A stretch of 62,331 nt of DNA from Gammaproteobacteria bacterium (GCA_003132025.1 PKWJ01000018.1:163576-225906), one strand, 5' to 3'. Shown: positions 28,543 to 37,887, numbered from the stretch's first letter. Numbers and translations: made by a program. The notes: a model not told the origin generated them from the sequence alone.

Positions 28543-29256
28543 GTGCAAATCAGAACTGCGTATAGACGGGTGCGTGTCCTGTGGCGCCAGCTCAAGGGAT
28601 CCGAGCCGGTGTTGCGTCGTAAGCGGCGCGTTCCTCTGGAGTTCCACGGGACCGATTACGGCGGCTGGCCCATCGTGCCCAATAGTCTCGATAACGAGTC
28701 GGTGGTCGTCGACATCGGACTTGGGGAGGATATTTCCTTTTCCGAGTCATTGATGCGTAAATATGGATGCAGTGTCTATGGATTCGACCCGACGCCAAAA
28801 TCCATCGAGTACGTGCGCAAGCGCCATGAATCGCGGTTTCACCTGTTCGAAGTCGGCGTCGCGGCCAAGGGCGGCGAAGCTACTTTTTATCTGCCGAACA
28901 ATGACAATCACGTTTCCGGATCGTTGTTCAGGTCGACTCACCTGGGCAGTCGGGAGATCAAGGTCCCGCTGGTACCGATTGGCAGTGTTCCGGAATTGAT
29001 CGGCACCAGGAAACTCGACCTGATCAAGATCGACATTGAGGGCGCGGAGTTTGATCTGCTTGAATCGCCGGCGTTCGCGGCGGCGGCCGTAGGCACCAAT
29101 CAGATCTGCGTCGAATTTCATCATCGCTGGCCGGAATTCGGCAAGACAAGGACTGACAGCGCTGTGCAGCGACTGGAAGAACTCGGTTTTGCTGTCGCGT
29201 GGGTTTCCTCATCGAACGAAGAAGTCCTGTTTGTTCGGAATGGCGCTTTTGAATGA
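28543..29256 (+). CDS. FkbM-family methyltransferase
   Basis: A 237-residue methyltransferase. VVVDIGLGEDISFSESL is motif I, YGFDPTPKSIEYV motif II, and LIKIDIEGAEFDLLES the FkbM hallmark with its Asp and Glu. The GTG start at 28543 has AGAGG about ten bases upstream. FkbM members O-methylate sugars in polyketides, LPS and capsules. It opens a tightly packed plus-strand run of glycan genes; its end overlaps the start of the next gene by 17 bases. Confidence 0.88.
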   Translation: MQIRTAYRRVRVLWRQLKGSEPVLRRKRRVPLEFHGTDYGGWPIVPNSLDNESVVVDIGLGEDISFSESLMRKYGCSVYGFDPTPKSIEYVRKRHESRFHLFEVGVAAKGGEATFYLPNNDNHVSGSLFRSTHLGSREIKVPLVPIGSVPELIGTRKLDLIKIDIEGAEFDLLESPAFAAAAVGTNQICVEFHHRWPEFGKTRTDSAVQRLEELGFAVAWVSSSNEEVLFVRNGAFE

Positions 29257-30385
29257 CCTAGTCGCTGTCTCAGATGCGCATTTTCGGCGCCGGGTACTCG
29301 CAGTCGGCCCTGGGGAGGGGTTCGTCACCGGCCAGTCGGTGGCGTTCCTGACGTATACCGGAAAGTCCCGGCATGCTGTCTCGATCGTCAATACCAACGA
29401 CGAAGGCCGCTCGTTCCTGCTCCACGTTGCATCGTCTATTCGGGTGATAGTCCTGGCGGCATGGGCACTTTTGTTCCGCACGCCGCAATGCGTCTACCTC
29501 TCCACGTCGAGAAGTAAGCTCGGGGCAATCAAGGATATCGCTGTCATCGCACTTGCCCGTCTGGGTAAAGTGCCTGTAGTCAATCACCTTCATGGAATTA
29601 CATTTGCGAGCTTCCGCGAATCCCTGGGACCGATTTATGGTTCGGTTGTGGATTGGGCGTACGGATATATTGCCGCCTCCATTGTGTTGCACCAGAAGCT
29701 GATAGCTCAATACGCCAGATATCCAGGCATGAAGATTTCGGTCGTCAATAACTTCGTGGACACAGACATTTCGAATTCGAGCGCCAACCGCAACCGAGAT
29801 GATGGATCGATCAATGTCCTGTTTCTTTCCAACCTGGTTCCGGAAAAGGGCTTATTTGAGCTCATTGATTCGGTAAAGGCCCTGCTCACGGAATATCCAC
29901 GAGGCATCTCTTTGAAGCTGGCCGGCCGTTACCTTCCCGGTGCTGGAATGTCGTCCCGGGAAGTCGAAGCAAGATTTTTGCAGAGTATCGCGGGTCTTCC
30001 GGCTATCCAGTATTGCGGATTTGCGAATGCGAACGAAAAGAAGCGATTGCTTGCATGGGCCCATGTCCTTGCGCTGCCATCGTACATGAAGGAGGAGGCT
30101 GCGCCCCTGGCCGTCCTGGAGGGAATGGCCGCAGGTTGTTACTTGATCGTTTCAGATTTCGGTGTTTTACCGGACTTGGTGGAAGACGCCACCGCGGCTG
30201 TGGTCCCGGCCAGGGACACGGTCGCCCTGCAAAAAGCGCTCACTATGTTGAAGGAGAACCCCGATCTCCTGCGTACTGCAGGTTTGGTCAACCCGAAGAT
30301 CGCTTACGAGAGATTCTCGGTGGCGCGATATGTTTCCGCTATCGATGGCATTCTTGATGCAGTCAGCGGGGAAGTAACGCGTTGA
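29240..30385 (+). CDS. Glycosyltransferase family 4 (GT-B)
   Basis: A 381-residue GT-B glycosyltransferase. The N-terminal domain reads VVNHLHGITFASF and SVVNNFVDTD. The C-terminal donor-binding domain carries LFLSNLVPEKGLFELI, then LPSYMKEEAAPLAVLEGMA with the E-x7-E type motif, and ending SDFGVLPDLV. I chose ATG 29240, which overlaps the FkbM stop by 17 bases. It probably adds one sugar of the O-unit from a nucleotide-sugar donor on the cytoplasmic face. Confidence 0.88.
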   Translation: MALLNDLVAVSDAHFRRRVLAVGPGEGFVTGQSVAFLTYTGKSRHAVSIVNTNDEGRSFLLHVASSIRVIVLAAWALLFRTPQCVYLSTSRSKLGAIKDIAVIALARLGKVPVVNHLHGITFASFRESLGPIYGSVVDWAYGYIAASIVLHQKLIAQYARYPGMKISVVNNFVDTDISNSSANRNRDDGSINVLFLSNLVPEKGLFELIDSVKALLTEYPRGISLKLAGRYLPGAGMSSREVEARFLQSIAGLPAIQYCGFANANEKKRLLAWAHVLALPSYMKEEAAPLAVLEGMAAGCYLIVSDFGVLPDLVEDATAAVVPARDTVALQKALTMLKENPDLLRTAGLVNPKIAYERFSVARYVSAIDGILDAVSGEVTR

Positions 30386-31515
30386 CAATTCACATTGTTC
30401 AACCAGTTCTTCCGAGCTATCGGGTCGCGTTCTTCAGGCAATTGCGGTGCGACCTATCCCAGCGCAATGCAACGCTGCGTATCTACGCATCGCCGCATGA
30501 TCATCGCGATTCCGCATCGGTCGCCCCGGCTGGTTTCGACGCGAAGCTCGATTGTCCAATGTCCGCGCATCTCGGAGGCCGCTTATTCTGGCAGTCGAAC
30601 CTCAATGTCCCGCTTGCGCGAGGCGATATTCTGATCATCAATGGAAATCCCCGTTTCCTGAGCAATTATCCTCTGTGGGCGCGCGCCCGGATGATGGGCA
30701 TCCCAGTCGTTTGGTGGGGACATGGATGGTCGGGTGGCTCCTTTGGCACGCGTTCAAAGCTGCGGCAGCGCCTCATGAGATTTGCCGATGCGGTCGTGCT
30801 GTACACGGACAAGGAGCGAGACGACTACATTGCCCTGGGCTTTGCACCGGACCGAACGTTCGCCCTGAATAACGGCCTCGACGTTCAATCAATAGACAGG
30901 GCGATCGCACGATGGGATCCGGCCCGAATCCAGGACTTTCGGAAAGCTAAGGGCCTCGGATCATGCGGCCAGTGGTGCATCTTTCCTGGCAGATTGTCCA
31001 GTAAATCGGGAATTGGGTTGCTAATCGAGTGCTTGCCAGCAATCCGGAACGATGTTGGCTTGATAATACTGGGCGATGGCCCGGTTGCCGAAAGAGCGAG
31101 GGAACGCGCGCGGCAACTCGGCGTCTTGTCGCGTATCGTTTGGGTCGGCCAGGAATTCGAGGAAGATGCGGTCGCTCCATGGATGTTGTCGGCAAGTGTT
31201 CTGGCATATCCGGGGGCAGTGGGGCTCTCGTTGATTCACGGTTTCGCCTATGGGTTACCCGCTGTTGTTCACGGCGACAGGCTTAAGCAAATGCCGGAGT
31301 TTGCAGCATTTGAAGATCACGGCAATGGGCTGTCGTTTGAATATGGATCGGCGACTTCGCTCGCCATTACAATCAACAACATGCTCGAGGATCGTCCACG
31401 GGCGCAGGCTATGTCGAGAAAGGCAATCGAACTCGTTCATCGGACGTTCAACGTCGAAGACATGTCGAGGCGCCTTGTGACCGTCATCGACGGGTTGAAT
31501 TCCGGACCGAAATAA
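30382..31515 (+). CDS. Glycosyltransferase, GT-B fold (GT4-like)
   Basis: A 377-residue glycosyltransferase. The TTG start at 30382 overlaps the upstream TGA (TTGA), with GGGGAAG upstream. MTIHIVQPVLPSYRVAFFRQL is the usual opening of this group. Later motifs are VVWWGHGW, LYTDKERDDYIALGF, CIFPGRLSSKSGIGLLIECL and SLIHGFAYGLPAV in the donor-binding domain. It is part of the same run of translationally linked genes. Sugar and linkage are not deducible. Confidence 0.85.
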   Translation: MTIHIVQPVLPSYRVAFFRQLRCDLSQRNATLRIYASPHDHRDSASVAPAGFDAKLDCPMSAHLGGRLFWQSNLNVPLARGDILIINGNPRFLSNYPLWARARMMGIPVVWWGHGWSGGSFGTRSKLRQRLMRFADAVVLYTDKERDDYIALGFAPDRTFALNNGLDVQSIDRAIARWDPARIQDFRKAKGLGSCGQWCIFPGRLSSKSGIGLLIECLPAIRNDVGLIILGDGPVAERARERARQLGVLSRIVWVGQEFEEDAVAPWMLSASVLAYPGAVGLSLIHGFAYGLPAVVHGDRLKQMPEFAAFEDHGNGLSFEYGSATSLAITINNMLEDRPRAQAMSRKAIELVHRTFNVEDMSRRLVTVIDGLNSGPK

Positions 31516-31558
31516 TGTCTTGCGGTACTCCCTCTGCAGCTTCGCGATCGGCGACCAC

Positions 31559-32302
31559 TTGAAAGTCTCCATAATAACCGCGGTCTATAACGGCGAGTCA
31601 TCGATCCTGGAGACCTTGGATTCGGTCGCAACTCAGGGCTATTCGGCGATAGAGCACATTGTCATTGATGGTGCCTCGCGTGATTCAACGGCTGCCCTCG
31701 TCATGAAGAGCGCAACCCGAGTTGCGCAGTTCGTATCGGAGCCGGACGCTGGAGTCTATGATGCATTCAACAAGGGCCTGCGGCTCGCCAGCGGCGATGT
31801 GATCGCATTTCTAAATTGCGGGGATACCTACGTTTCCACGAACGTCGTATCGCGTATGGTGGACGTTCTGTCCTTGGACGGCGTTGAAGCAGCGTTCGCC
31901 GACGTACTGATCGCGGATGCCAGCGATCACAACCGGGTGATAAGGCGTTACAGTTCCAAAAGGTTTTCGCCGAAACGCATGGTCTACGGCATGATGCCGG
32001 CGCACCCGAGCCTTTTCCTGCGCCGCGAGGTCTATGAGCGTGTTGGCGAATATGGCACGCGCTTCCGAATCGCGGGCGATTTTGAATTGTGCTTGCGTGT
32101 CTTCTATAAAGCCTCGACGCCCTACCGCTATCTGAACGAGGCCATCGTCAGAATGCCCGCGGGGGGACTCAGTAATCGCGGATGGCGCAGCAAATTGACA
32201 ATTACGCGGGAGATGGCCGAGGCTTGCGCAATAAACGAAGTCGGCACCAGCTATGCGAAGCTTTGTCTGCGCTTTCCGCTCAAGCTTCTGGAGATGCTGT
32301 GA
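31559..32302 (+). CDS. Glycosyltransferase family 2 (GT-A, WcaA-like)
   Basis: A 247-residue GT-A enzyme. LKVSIITAVYNGESSILETL is the standard opening, followed by IVIDGASRDSTAAL, SEPDAGVYDAFNKGL and FLNCGDTYV. The acidic metal-binding site is close to FLNCGDTY rather than a classical DxD. The middle part, MPAHPSLFLRREVYERVG and AGDFELCLR, is typical of family 2 enzymes in O-antigen loci. I chose the TTG at 31559 because it sits at the family N-terminus; a TTG at 31520 is also in frame. Confidence 0.85.
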   Translation: MKVSIITAVYNGESSILETLDSVATQGYSAIEHIVIDGASRDSTAALVMKSATRVAQFVSEPDAGVYDAFNKGLRLASGDVIAFLNCGDTYVSTNVVSRMVDVLSLDGVEAAFADVLIADASDHNRVIRRYSSKRFSPKRMVYGMMPAHPSLFLRREVYERVGEYGTRFRIAGDFELCLRVFYKASTPYRYLNEAIVRMPAGGLSNRGWRSKLTITREMAEACAINEVGTSYAKLCLRFPLKLLEML

Positions 32303-32304
32303 CC

Positions 32305-33132
32305 ATGCGACAGCAATCGAGCATGCTGCGTAAGCGCATTATTGCAGTTGCAGCGGTCGCCATTTGCTCCGGCGCCGCGATGGCGGCCGCGCCAGGCAGT
32401 CAAACGTTCAAGGTTTTCGACGGGCTCCTGTACCAAGGCAAGCCGGACCCCAGTGTGCTGGGCATGACACCGATAATACAGGTCAATTCGCCGGCCGCAG
32501 CCAACCCAACGCCCCACCGCGTCGACGACGACGCAGTTCGAGCGACTTTAAGCGGATTGCACGGCTACAGCGGTCTCGTATTCCTGGACTACGAACTATG
32601 GCCGCTGAATCCAGCCTCCCCCGGCGAATTGTCCAACAACATCGATATGTTGAATCGCGTCTTGCGGTTGGCGCGCGAAGTCGTGCCGGATGCGACCTTT
32701 GGTTACTACGCCCTGCTGCCATGCCCGGAGTACTGGAGCGTAGTTGGCGGCGATCCGGCGACATTCAAGGCATGGCAGACATGCAACTCAGCCCTCGACC
32801 GGATTGCCGAACACGTCGATGTAATCTTGCCGTCCCTTTACACGTATTACAACGACCAGCAGGGCTGGGACAAATTCGCGGCCGCACAGCTTGCGGCGGC
32901 ACGCCGCTACCACAAGCCGGTGTACGCATTCCTGTGGCCCGAATTTCACGTCAGTAATGCGACCTTGAGGGGTACGAATATTCCGGCGGACTTCTGGCGA
33001 CATGAGCTGGAATTCTGCAAGGCGCACGCGGACGGAATCGTCATCTGGGGTGGTTGGCAGGAACGATGGAACGAGCAAGCGGCCTGGTGGCAGGTCACCA
33101 AGGCGTTTCTTGCCGGCCTAAGAGCGGGATGA
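32305..33132 (+). CDS. Secreted protein resembling GH56 hyaluronidase fold
   Basis: A 275-residue exported protein with a signal peptide (cut near AMAAA, residue 28). Its motif order matches eukaryotic-type GH56 hyaluronidases: an Asp-x-Glu strand end (FLDYELWP, Asp95 and Glu97), then FGYYALLPC (132-140), a second Cys160, ILPSLYTYYN (174-183), PVYAFLWPEFH (205-215) and DGIVIWGGW (243-251). In bee venom hyaluronidase the equivalents are IDFESWRP, WGYYAYPYC, LLPSVYL, a PYVW segment and DGIIIWGSS. This is recall-based pattern matching. It lies between a glycosyltransferase and an FkbM gene, so a glycan-cleaving or editing role is inferred. ATG 32305 follows GGAG by 11 bases. Confidence 0.72.
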   Translation: MRQQSSMLRKRIIAVAAVAICSGAAMAAAPGSQTFKVFDGLLYQGKPDPSVLGMTPIIQVNSPAAANPTPHRVDDDAVRATLSGLHGYSGLVFLDYELWPLNPASPGELSNNIDMLNRVLRLAREVVPDATFGYYALLPCPEYWSVVGGDPATFKAWQTCNSALDRIAEHVDVILPSLYTYYNDQQGWDKFAAAQLAAARRYHKPVYAFLWPEFHVSNATLRGTNIPADFWRHELEFCKAHADGIVIWGGWQERWNEQAAWWQVTKAFLAGLRAG

Positions 33133-33162
33133 AACCGTTCGCTCCGGTAAAGGGAACTGAAA

Positions 33163-33846
33163 TTGCGACTTCTGAATTCGGACATCGTGTATCGAGCGGC
33201 CTACAAAGTCAGGCGAGTCCTGCTCCCCCCGAAATCGTTCCTGAAAAAGGTGCCCGGAGTAATTCATGTCGGCGCAAATACGGGGCAGGAACGTTCGGAA
33301 TATGCTTCACTGGAATTGAAAGTGCTCTGGGTCGAGCCGATACCGGCCGTGTTTGAAGTGCTGCGCTCGAACATCGCGAACTTCCCCAACCAGCGTGCTT
33401 GCTGCTCCTTACTGGCCGCCGAACACGGTGTGAAATATACCCTTCACATCGCCAATAACGGCGGTGCGTCGTCATCGATTCTGGATTTCTCCAAGCACGG
33501 CGCAATCTGGCCGGAGGTTCAATTTACCCATGACGTCCAAATTAAGGCCACGACGCTCGCCCGCTTGGTCGACACTGAGCAGATCGATCTTCGTAGCTAT
33601 GGAGCGCTGATCCTTGATACTCAGGGATCGGAGCTACTGGTGCTGAAAGGTGCGGTTCCGATTCTTGATAGATTTCAATTCGTACAGGCTGAAGTTCCTG
33701 ATTTCGAGTCCTATGCCGGTTGCTGCCAGCTCGCTGAGCTTACCGATTTCATGCGCCGACACGGGTTTAAGCTGGCCCGCAAAAGTCCGTTTGCCAGCCG
33801 GCGTGGGATTGGTACTTATTACGATGCATTGTACAGTCGACTTTGA
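33163..33846 (+). CDS. FkbM-family methyltransferase
   Basis: A 227-residue methyltransferase. VPGVIHVGANTGQERSEYA is motif I, VLWVEPIPAVFEVL motif II, and LILDTQGSELLVLKGA the FkbM hallmark, here with Gln-Gly-Ser in place of Glu-Gly-x. The late motif is VQAEVPDFESYAG. The TTG start at 33163 has AAAGGGAA seven bases upstream. It ends the plus-strand run and converges on another FkbM gene with a 19-base gap. Confidence 0.87.
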   Translation: MRLLNSDIVYRAAYKVRRVLLPPKSFLKKVPGVIHVGANTGQERSEYASLELKVLWVEPIPAVFEVLRSNIANFPNQRACCSLLAAEHGVKYTLHIANNGGASSSILDFSKHGAIWPEVQFTHDVQIKATTLARLVDTEQIDLRSYGALILDTQGSELLVLKGAVPILDRFQFVQAEVPDFESYAGCCQLAELTDFMRRHGFKLARKSPFASRRGIGTYYDALYSRL

Positions 33847-33865
33847 TTCCGACATGTCCTTCGTT

Positions 33866-34687
33866 TTAGCGGAACCCTGCGGAATTCGAATTGATCCAGC
33901 AAGCGGGTAATTGCAAAGGCGCATTGCCGGTGCTGTCTCGATCAAGCGGGTGAGGAAAGAGCATCGCGGGCGATGAATTGACAATCCGGTCGCGTCGAAG
34001 AAACGTGAATTCGGCTACTCTCGGAATCTCAATGCCATCTATCGAGACTGAGCCGCCGACGTTATTCGGATGAATGTGAACACACGAATGAGTTTGAATC
34101 AATTTCTCGAACGCACGCGAGGCAAGCGCAAACCGTGGCCCGTCCCAAAGCTGATGTAAATCGTGAAACTCGGCAACGATAATGCGGAACCGGCGTAACA
34201 GCGCATCTGACATGCCTAGCAAGACCTCGTATTCGTAGCCTTCGACGTCCATTTGCAACAGCAGCTCCGATGTCGAATCAGGAAGCGATTCATTCACCCA
34301 ATCGTCCATTGTCACGAAGACGTCGTTGCTGGTTACGCCTACAAAGTTCTTTCTAAACTTGAACCCCGGGTGTGATACAGCGGGCCCATCAACAGACGCG
34401 TCAGCAAGAAAAACAACCATACCTCTGTCCGCACATTGCTGCTCGAATCCCGACACGAGGCTCACGCCTGGCGAGAAGCACGCCTCGATACCATCAAGGT
34501 CATCTGGAATCAGATACCCACCATCCCCGAGGGGTCCATACCGAACCAGTTTTTTGTCTGTCGAGACAGGAGACAGCGCGGCTATCAGTCTCGTTATTCT
34601 GGCGGCGTCGGTCCTGGGCGCCAGCCAAACGCCAGTGTGGCCGATTAAACGCCTCGCGATCGCCGTTAGCATGTTTCGACTACGCAC
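33866..34687 (-). CDS. FkbM-family (Methyltransf_21-like) methyltransferase
   Basis: A 273-residue protein. YGPLGDGGYLIPDDLDGIE and CFSPGVSLVSGFEQQCADR replace the usual motif I, as in a large bacterial branch of FkbM-like enzymes. LLLQMDVEGYEYEVLLGMSD is the hallmark acidic strand, and IIVAEFHDLHQLW follows. The GTG start at 34687 has GAGG about eight bases upstream; ATG 34672 is also in frame. It is on the minus strand after wzy. A role in capping or modifying the polysaccharide is likely but unproven. Confidence 0.83.
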   Translation of the reverse strand: MRSRNMLTAIARRLIGHTGVWLAPRTDAARITRLIAALSPVSTDKKLVRYGPLGDGGYLIPDDLDGIEACFSPGVSLVSGFEQQCADRGMVVFLADASVDGPAVSHPGFKFRKNFVGVTSNDVFVTMDDWVNESLPDSTSELLLQMDVEGYEYEVLLGMSDALLRRFRIIVAEFHDLHQLWDGPRFALASRAFEKLIQTHSCVHIHPNNVGGSVSIDGIEIPRVAEFTFLRRDRIVNSSPAMLFPHPLDRDSTGNAPLQLPACWINSNSAGFR

Positions 34688-34729
34688 TCTTAGACCTCGG
34701 CCCGCCCTCGCGAACCACGCAGACCTTGA

Positions 34730-35917
34730 TTACCCTGAGCGGCCATGAACGATGGGTGTCGCCTGTGGGAGCAGCCCTGCCTCGCGCGGGCGGGTCCGCG
34801 GTCCACCCCTCGGCAGCAACACAAGGATTGTCCAGAGATCGATGGCCCCAAATAACGCACCCGATACCGAAGCGGCCAATATCGCCTGATAGAACAGCAA
34901 GCCAAGTAGATCCGCGTCGCTACGAAGTGTGCGCCACGCTCTCACGGCGGCAACCACCATTAAAGCTGTAAACACGATGGCCATGGGAATCCCCATCGCC
35001 ATCGGTGCCTCGAGAAACACGTTGTGCGGATAGAAGCCCGAATTACGCTCCACAAACGCACTCCCGATCAGGGGGGATTCAGAAATCTGATTCACCGTAT
35101 CCGCAATCAGCGTCACGCGATCCAGAGTCGACAGATCCTGTCCCGCGCCTTCGACGCGTTGCGCGAGTACGTTGCTATCCGAAGACAGCAACAGGATGAC
35201 GAACGGAACCACTAGTATCGCGTATCGGAGCAGGTACGCTCTGCGAATCGACCACAGTCCGATGCAGATCGCGAGCGCCAGCATCGGGCCTTTGGAACCC
35301 GTCTGCACCAGCGTCCAGACCAACAGCAGCAGCGCAGCCGTCAACCATAGGCGCTTAATGCCGGTAGCGCCGCGCCACAATACGAGCACGCAGAACGCGC
35401 CGCTAACGGCGAGATGTCCGATCGATACCGGATTTACCGCCGTAGTGGACAGCCTCCCACCTTCGGTCAGGTCCTGGTAGCCTTCCAGCTGGAGTAGCGA
35501 CCCGATCAGACTCAGCGAGCAGCCGAGCATCGCGACCCAGAATACCGCACGCGCGTATTTTTTTGGGTTGTAGCCGCGCGCGGACATCATCGCCACGGCA
35601 GGTAGCACACAAGTTATCAGGAAATATTGTAGTGCGTAGTCGGCGCCATCAAGATCCGTCCACACGATGTCGTGAACCAGTCGCAAGCAGTAAGCGAACC
35701 AAACCGCAAACAGCGTAAGTCGAAATGCATCCAATCGGATGCGGCCAGATGTGGCAATAACCCCGAGGCTCAATAAGCCCACCAGGATCCTGAATGGAAC
35801 CGAGACAACTCGACTGTCGACCTGTATCAGAGCGACGAGGTTACCGGCAATCGGATACCCATACAGCGCCAGAGCGAACAACAGCGGGTATTTGTAAGTA
35901 TCGGCTTGTCGGATCAA
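34730..35917 (-). CDS. wzy: O-antigen polymerase/ligase-like membrane protein
   Basis: A 395-residue protein with about eleven hydrophobic segments. The Wzy_C-type loop is YPHNVFLEAPMAMGIP; the His-Asn with the following hydrophobic run is the ligase/polymerase signature. A large periplasmic loop precedes it (GYQDLTEGGRLSTTAVNPVS). The TTG start at 35917 is supported by CGGAG six bases upstream. It sits with wzx and wzz, so Wzy (polymerase) is more likely than WaaL (ligase), although the two cannot be told apart by sequence alone. Confidence 0.8.
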   Translation of the reverse strand: MIRQADTYKYPLLFALALYGYPIAGNLVALIQVDSRVVSVPFRILVGLLSLGVIATSGRIRLDAFRLTLFAVWFAYCLRLVHDIVWTDLDGADYALQYFLITCVLPAVAMMSARGYNPKKYARAVFWVAMLGCSLSLIGSLLQLEGYQDLTEGGRLSTTAVNPVSIGHLAVSGAFCVLVLWRGATGIKRLWLTAALLLLVWTLVQTGSKGPMLALAICIGLWSIRRAYLLRYAILVVPFVILLLSSDSNVLAQRVEGAGQDLSTLDRVTLIADTVNQISESPLIGSAFVERNSGFYPHNVFLEAPMAMGIPMAIVFTALMVVAAVRAWRTLRSDADLLGLLFYQAILAASVSGALFGAIDLWTILVLLPRGGPRTRPREAGLLPQATPIVHGRSG

Positions 35918-35936
35918 GTCAACTCCGGCCGAGCGT

Positions 35937-37799
35937 TCATGCAGGTTCTCTCTGATCGATGCAACGGTTGATCCAGGTCTGAGTCGAGATCAGCTTGTAA
36001 AGCTGATGGTCTGCGGCCAATGCCCCGCTGCGATGACGTTGGAATAACCGCGCCAATTTCTTTGGATCAATCCACTCGGTCAAAGGACTGGCGCCGCTGA
36101 CCAGGCCACGCTCGACGTCCCTGTTCTCGTCGGATGCCAGCCACTCGGCGATTGGCGTCGCATAGCCCTGCTTATCACGGCGATCGCCGATCACTCGCAT
36201 GCCGTGCGAGCGCAAGTACTCTCGAAGCACCCACTTGGACTCGCCGTTCCTTATTTTGAAGCGGGTCGGCAACCTGAACATCCATTCCACCAACCTGTAG
36301 TCCATGTACGGCTGTCGTGTTTCTATGGAGTGGGCCATGCTTACCGCGTCGCCATAGTGCAGCAATCCAGGCAGAATGGAGCTCGAATGCTCCTGCAACA
36401 AGCGTTGTCGCACGCTGTCACCCTGTGGCGTTACCGGCTTCCTCGTCGGCATTGGCAGACGAATCCCCTCCCGCAGCAGTGACTTGAACCCAACGCGCGA
36501 GCGGTGCCATTGCAGCATTGAAGGGGAAGTCTCCCGAATGAGCCAGGCAATTGCCCACCGAAAAGAGAATGTGCCGTGCAAGCCCGAGATGCGCGACCAG
36601 ATAGCCGACGGCGTTCGTGCCGGACCCCGCCCCCGCAGAAATTCCAATAGGCTCAGGACAGAATATTGGGGATATCCCGCGAGAGCCTCGTCTGCGCCTT
36701 GGCCTTCCAGTATTACGGGCACACCTTCGGCACGGGCGCGCTTCATCAGACACCACAATGGAAATACCGCCGGCGAATAGCCGGGTCCGTCCATATGCCA
36801 CACGACATCACGAAGTACCGACATCCATTGCTCGCGAAACGCAGGCACCTGCGTTAGCTTGGCGCCGACGACCGCGCTGGCTCGCTGGGCCCAATTTAAC
36901 TCGCCGAGTTCACCATCGCCGAAGGTGGAGGTAAAGCACGTCGGCCTGGCTAAGCCCGCGGCCGAGGAACTTGCAAGAATCGCGCTGGAATCCAGCCCGC
37001 CGCTCAGCGTGAGCCCGACAGGCACGTCGCTTCGTAGCCGAATGCGGACCGAGTCCTCAAAGAGCGACTGGAACTCGCCAACCGCCTGCTCGGCCGACAT
37101 CGATTCATCTATACCCAGCGGGTAGTCCCAATATAGCTCGATCCGCAGCGTGTGGCGATCCGGCTCATAGATCGCGCAGTGCCCCGGCGGCACCATCTGG
37201 ATACCTTCGTAGAACGAGTTATTGCTTACCAGCAGATCGTTATTCGCAAGGAAATCGAACAGCACATCGCGCGCTATACGGCGATTCTGCGGGTACATTG
37301 CCAGCAGTGCCTTTGGCTCCGAAGCAAAGGCCATGCCGTCGTCGCCCATCCTGTAATACAAGGGCTTAACGCCGAAGCGGTCGCGGCAAAGAATCATCCG
37401 ACGACGCATCGAATCCCAAGCCGCGAATGCCCACATCCCATTGAGACGCTGAAGGGCGTCCAGGTCCCAGGTCTCTATCGCTTCCAGCAGCACCCCGGTA
37501 TCCGAGCCGCCCGCAATCACTACGCCGGCATTGATCAATTCCGCGCGTAACTCAACGTAGTTGTAGATCTCGCCATTGAAAACGATGCATGTGCGTCGAC
37601 TAGTGGAATGCATCGGCTGATGCCCCGCCGAGCTTAGATCAATGATCGACAGCCGGCGATGCCCCAGCGTTATGCCGTCCGACGTCCAGATCCCCTGATC
37701 ATCTGGTCCTCGGTGCACCAGTTGGCGTAGCGCAAGCTCAAATTGCGCCGCGCTGAACGGCCTTGCGCCAGGACCAGCCCATCCGACAATCCCGCACAC
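35937..37799 (-). CDS. asnB: Asparagine synthase-like glutamine amidotransferase
   Basis: A 620-residue AsnB-type protein. The N-terminal Cys2 nucleophile (MCGIVGW) begins a class II glutaminase domain with RRLSIIDLS, FNGEIYNY and SDTGVLLEA. The C-terminal synthetase domain has the ATP-binding loop SGGLDSSAI, then EGQGADEALAGYPQY. In polysaccharide loci such enzymes (WbpS type) amidate uronic acids rather than making free asparagine. The GTG start at 37799 is the only one that exposes Cys2. A TATAAT box lies 89 bases upstream. Confidence 0.93.
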   Translation of the reverse strand: MCGIVGWAGPGARPFSAAQFELALRQLVHRGPDDQGIWTSDGITLGHRRLSIIDLSSAGHQPMHSTSRRTCIVFNGEIYNYVELRAELINAGVVIAGGSDTGVLLEAIETWDLDALQRLNGMWAFAAWDSMRRRMILCRDRFGVKPLYYRMGDDGMAFASEPKALLAMYPQNRRIARDVLFDFLANNDLLVSNNSFYEGIQMVPPGHCAIYEPDRHTLRIELYWDYPLGIDESMSAEQAVGEFQSLFEDSVRIRLRSDVPVGLTLSGGLDSSAILASSSAAGLARPTCFTSTFGDGELGELNWAQRASAVVGAKLTQVPAFREQWMSVLRDVVWHMDGPGYSPAVFPLWCLMKRARAEGVPVILEGQGADEALAGYPQYSVLSLLEFLRGRGPARTPSAIWSRISGLHGTFSFRWAIAWLIRETSPSMLQWHRSRVGFKSLLREGIRLPMPTRKPVTPQGDSVRQRLLQEHSSSILPGLLHYGDAVSMAHSIETRQPYMDYRLVEWMFRLPTRFKIRNGESKWVLREYLRSHGMRVIGDRRDKQGYATPIAEWLASDENRDVERGLVSGASPLTEWIDPKKLARLFQRHRSGALAADHQLYKLISTQTWINRCIDQREPA

Positions 37800-37887
37800 T
37801 CAGGACGCCCCTTGTCCGCGACCGTCGAAGTTGCCCTCGCCGCTCGGCAACTGATTCAAATAATCACAAATCATTCTCGGTGGATGC

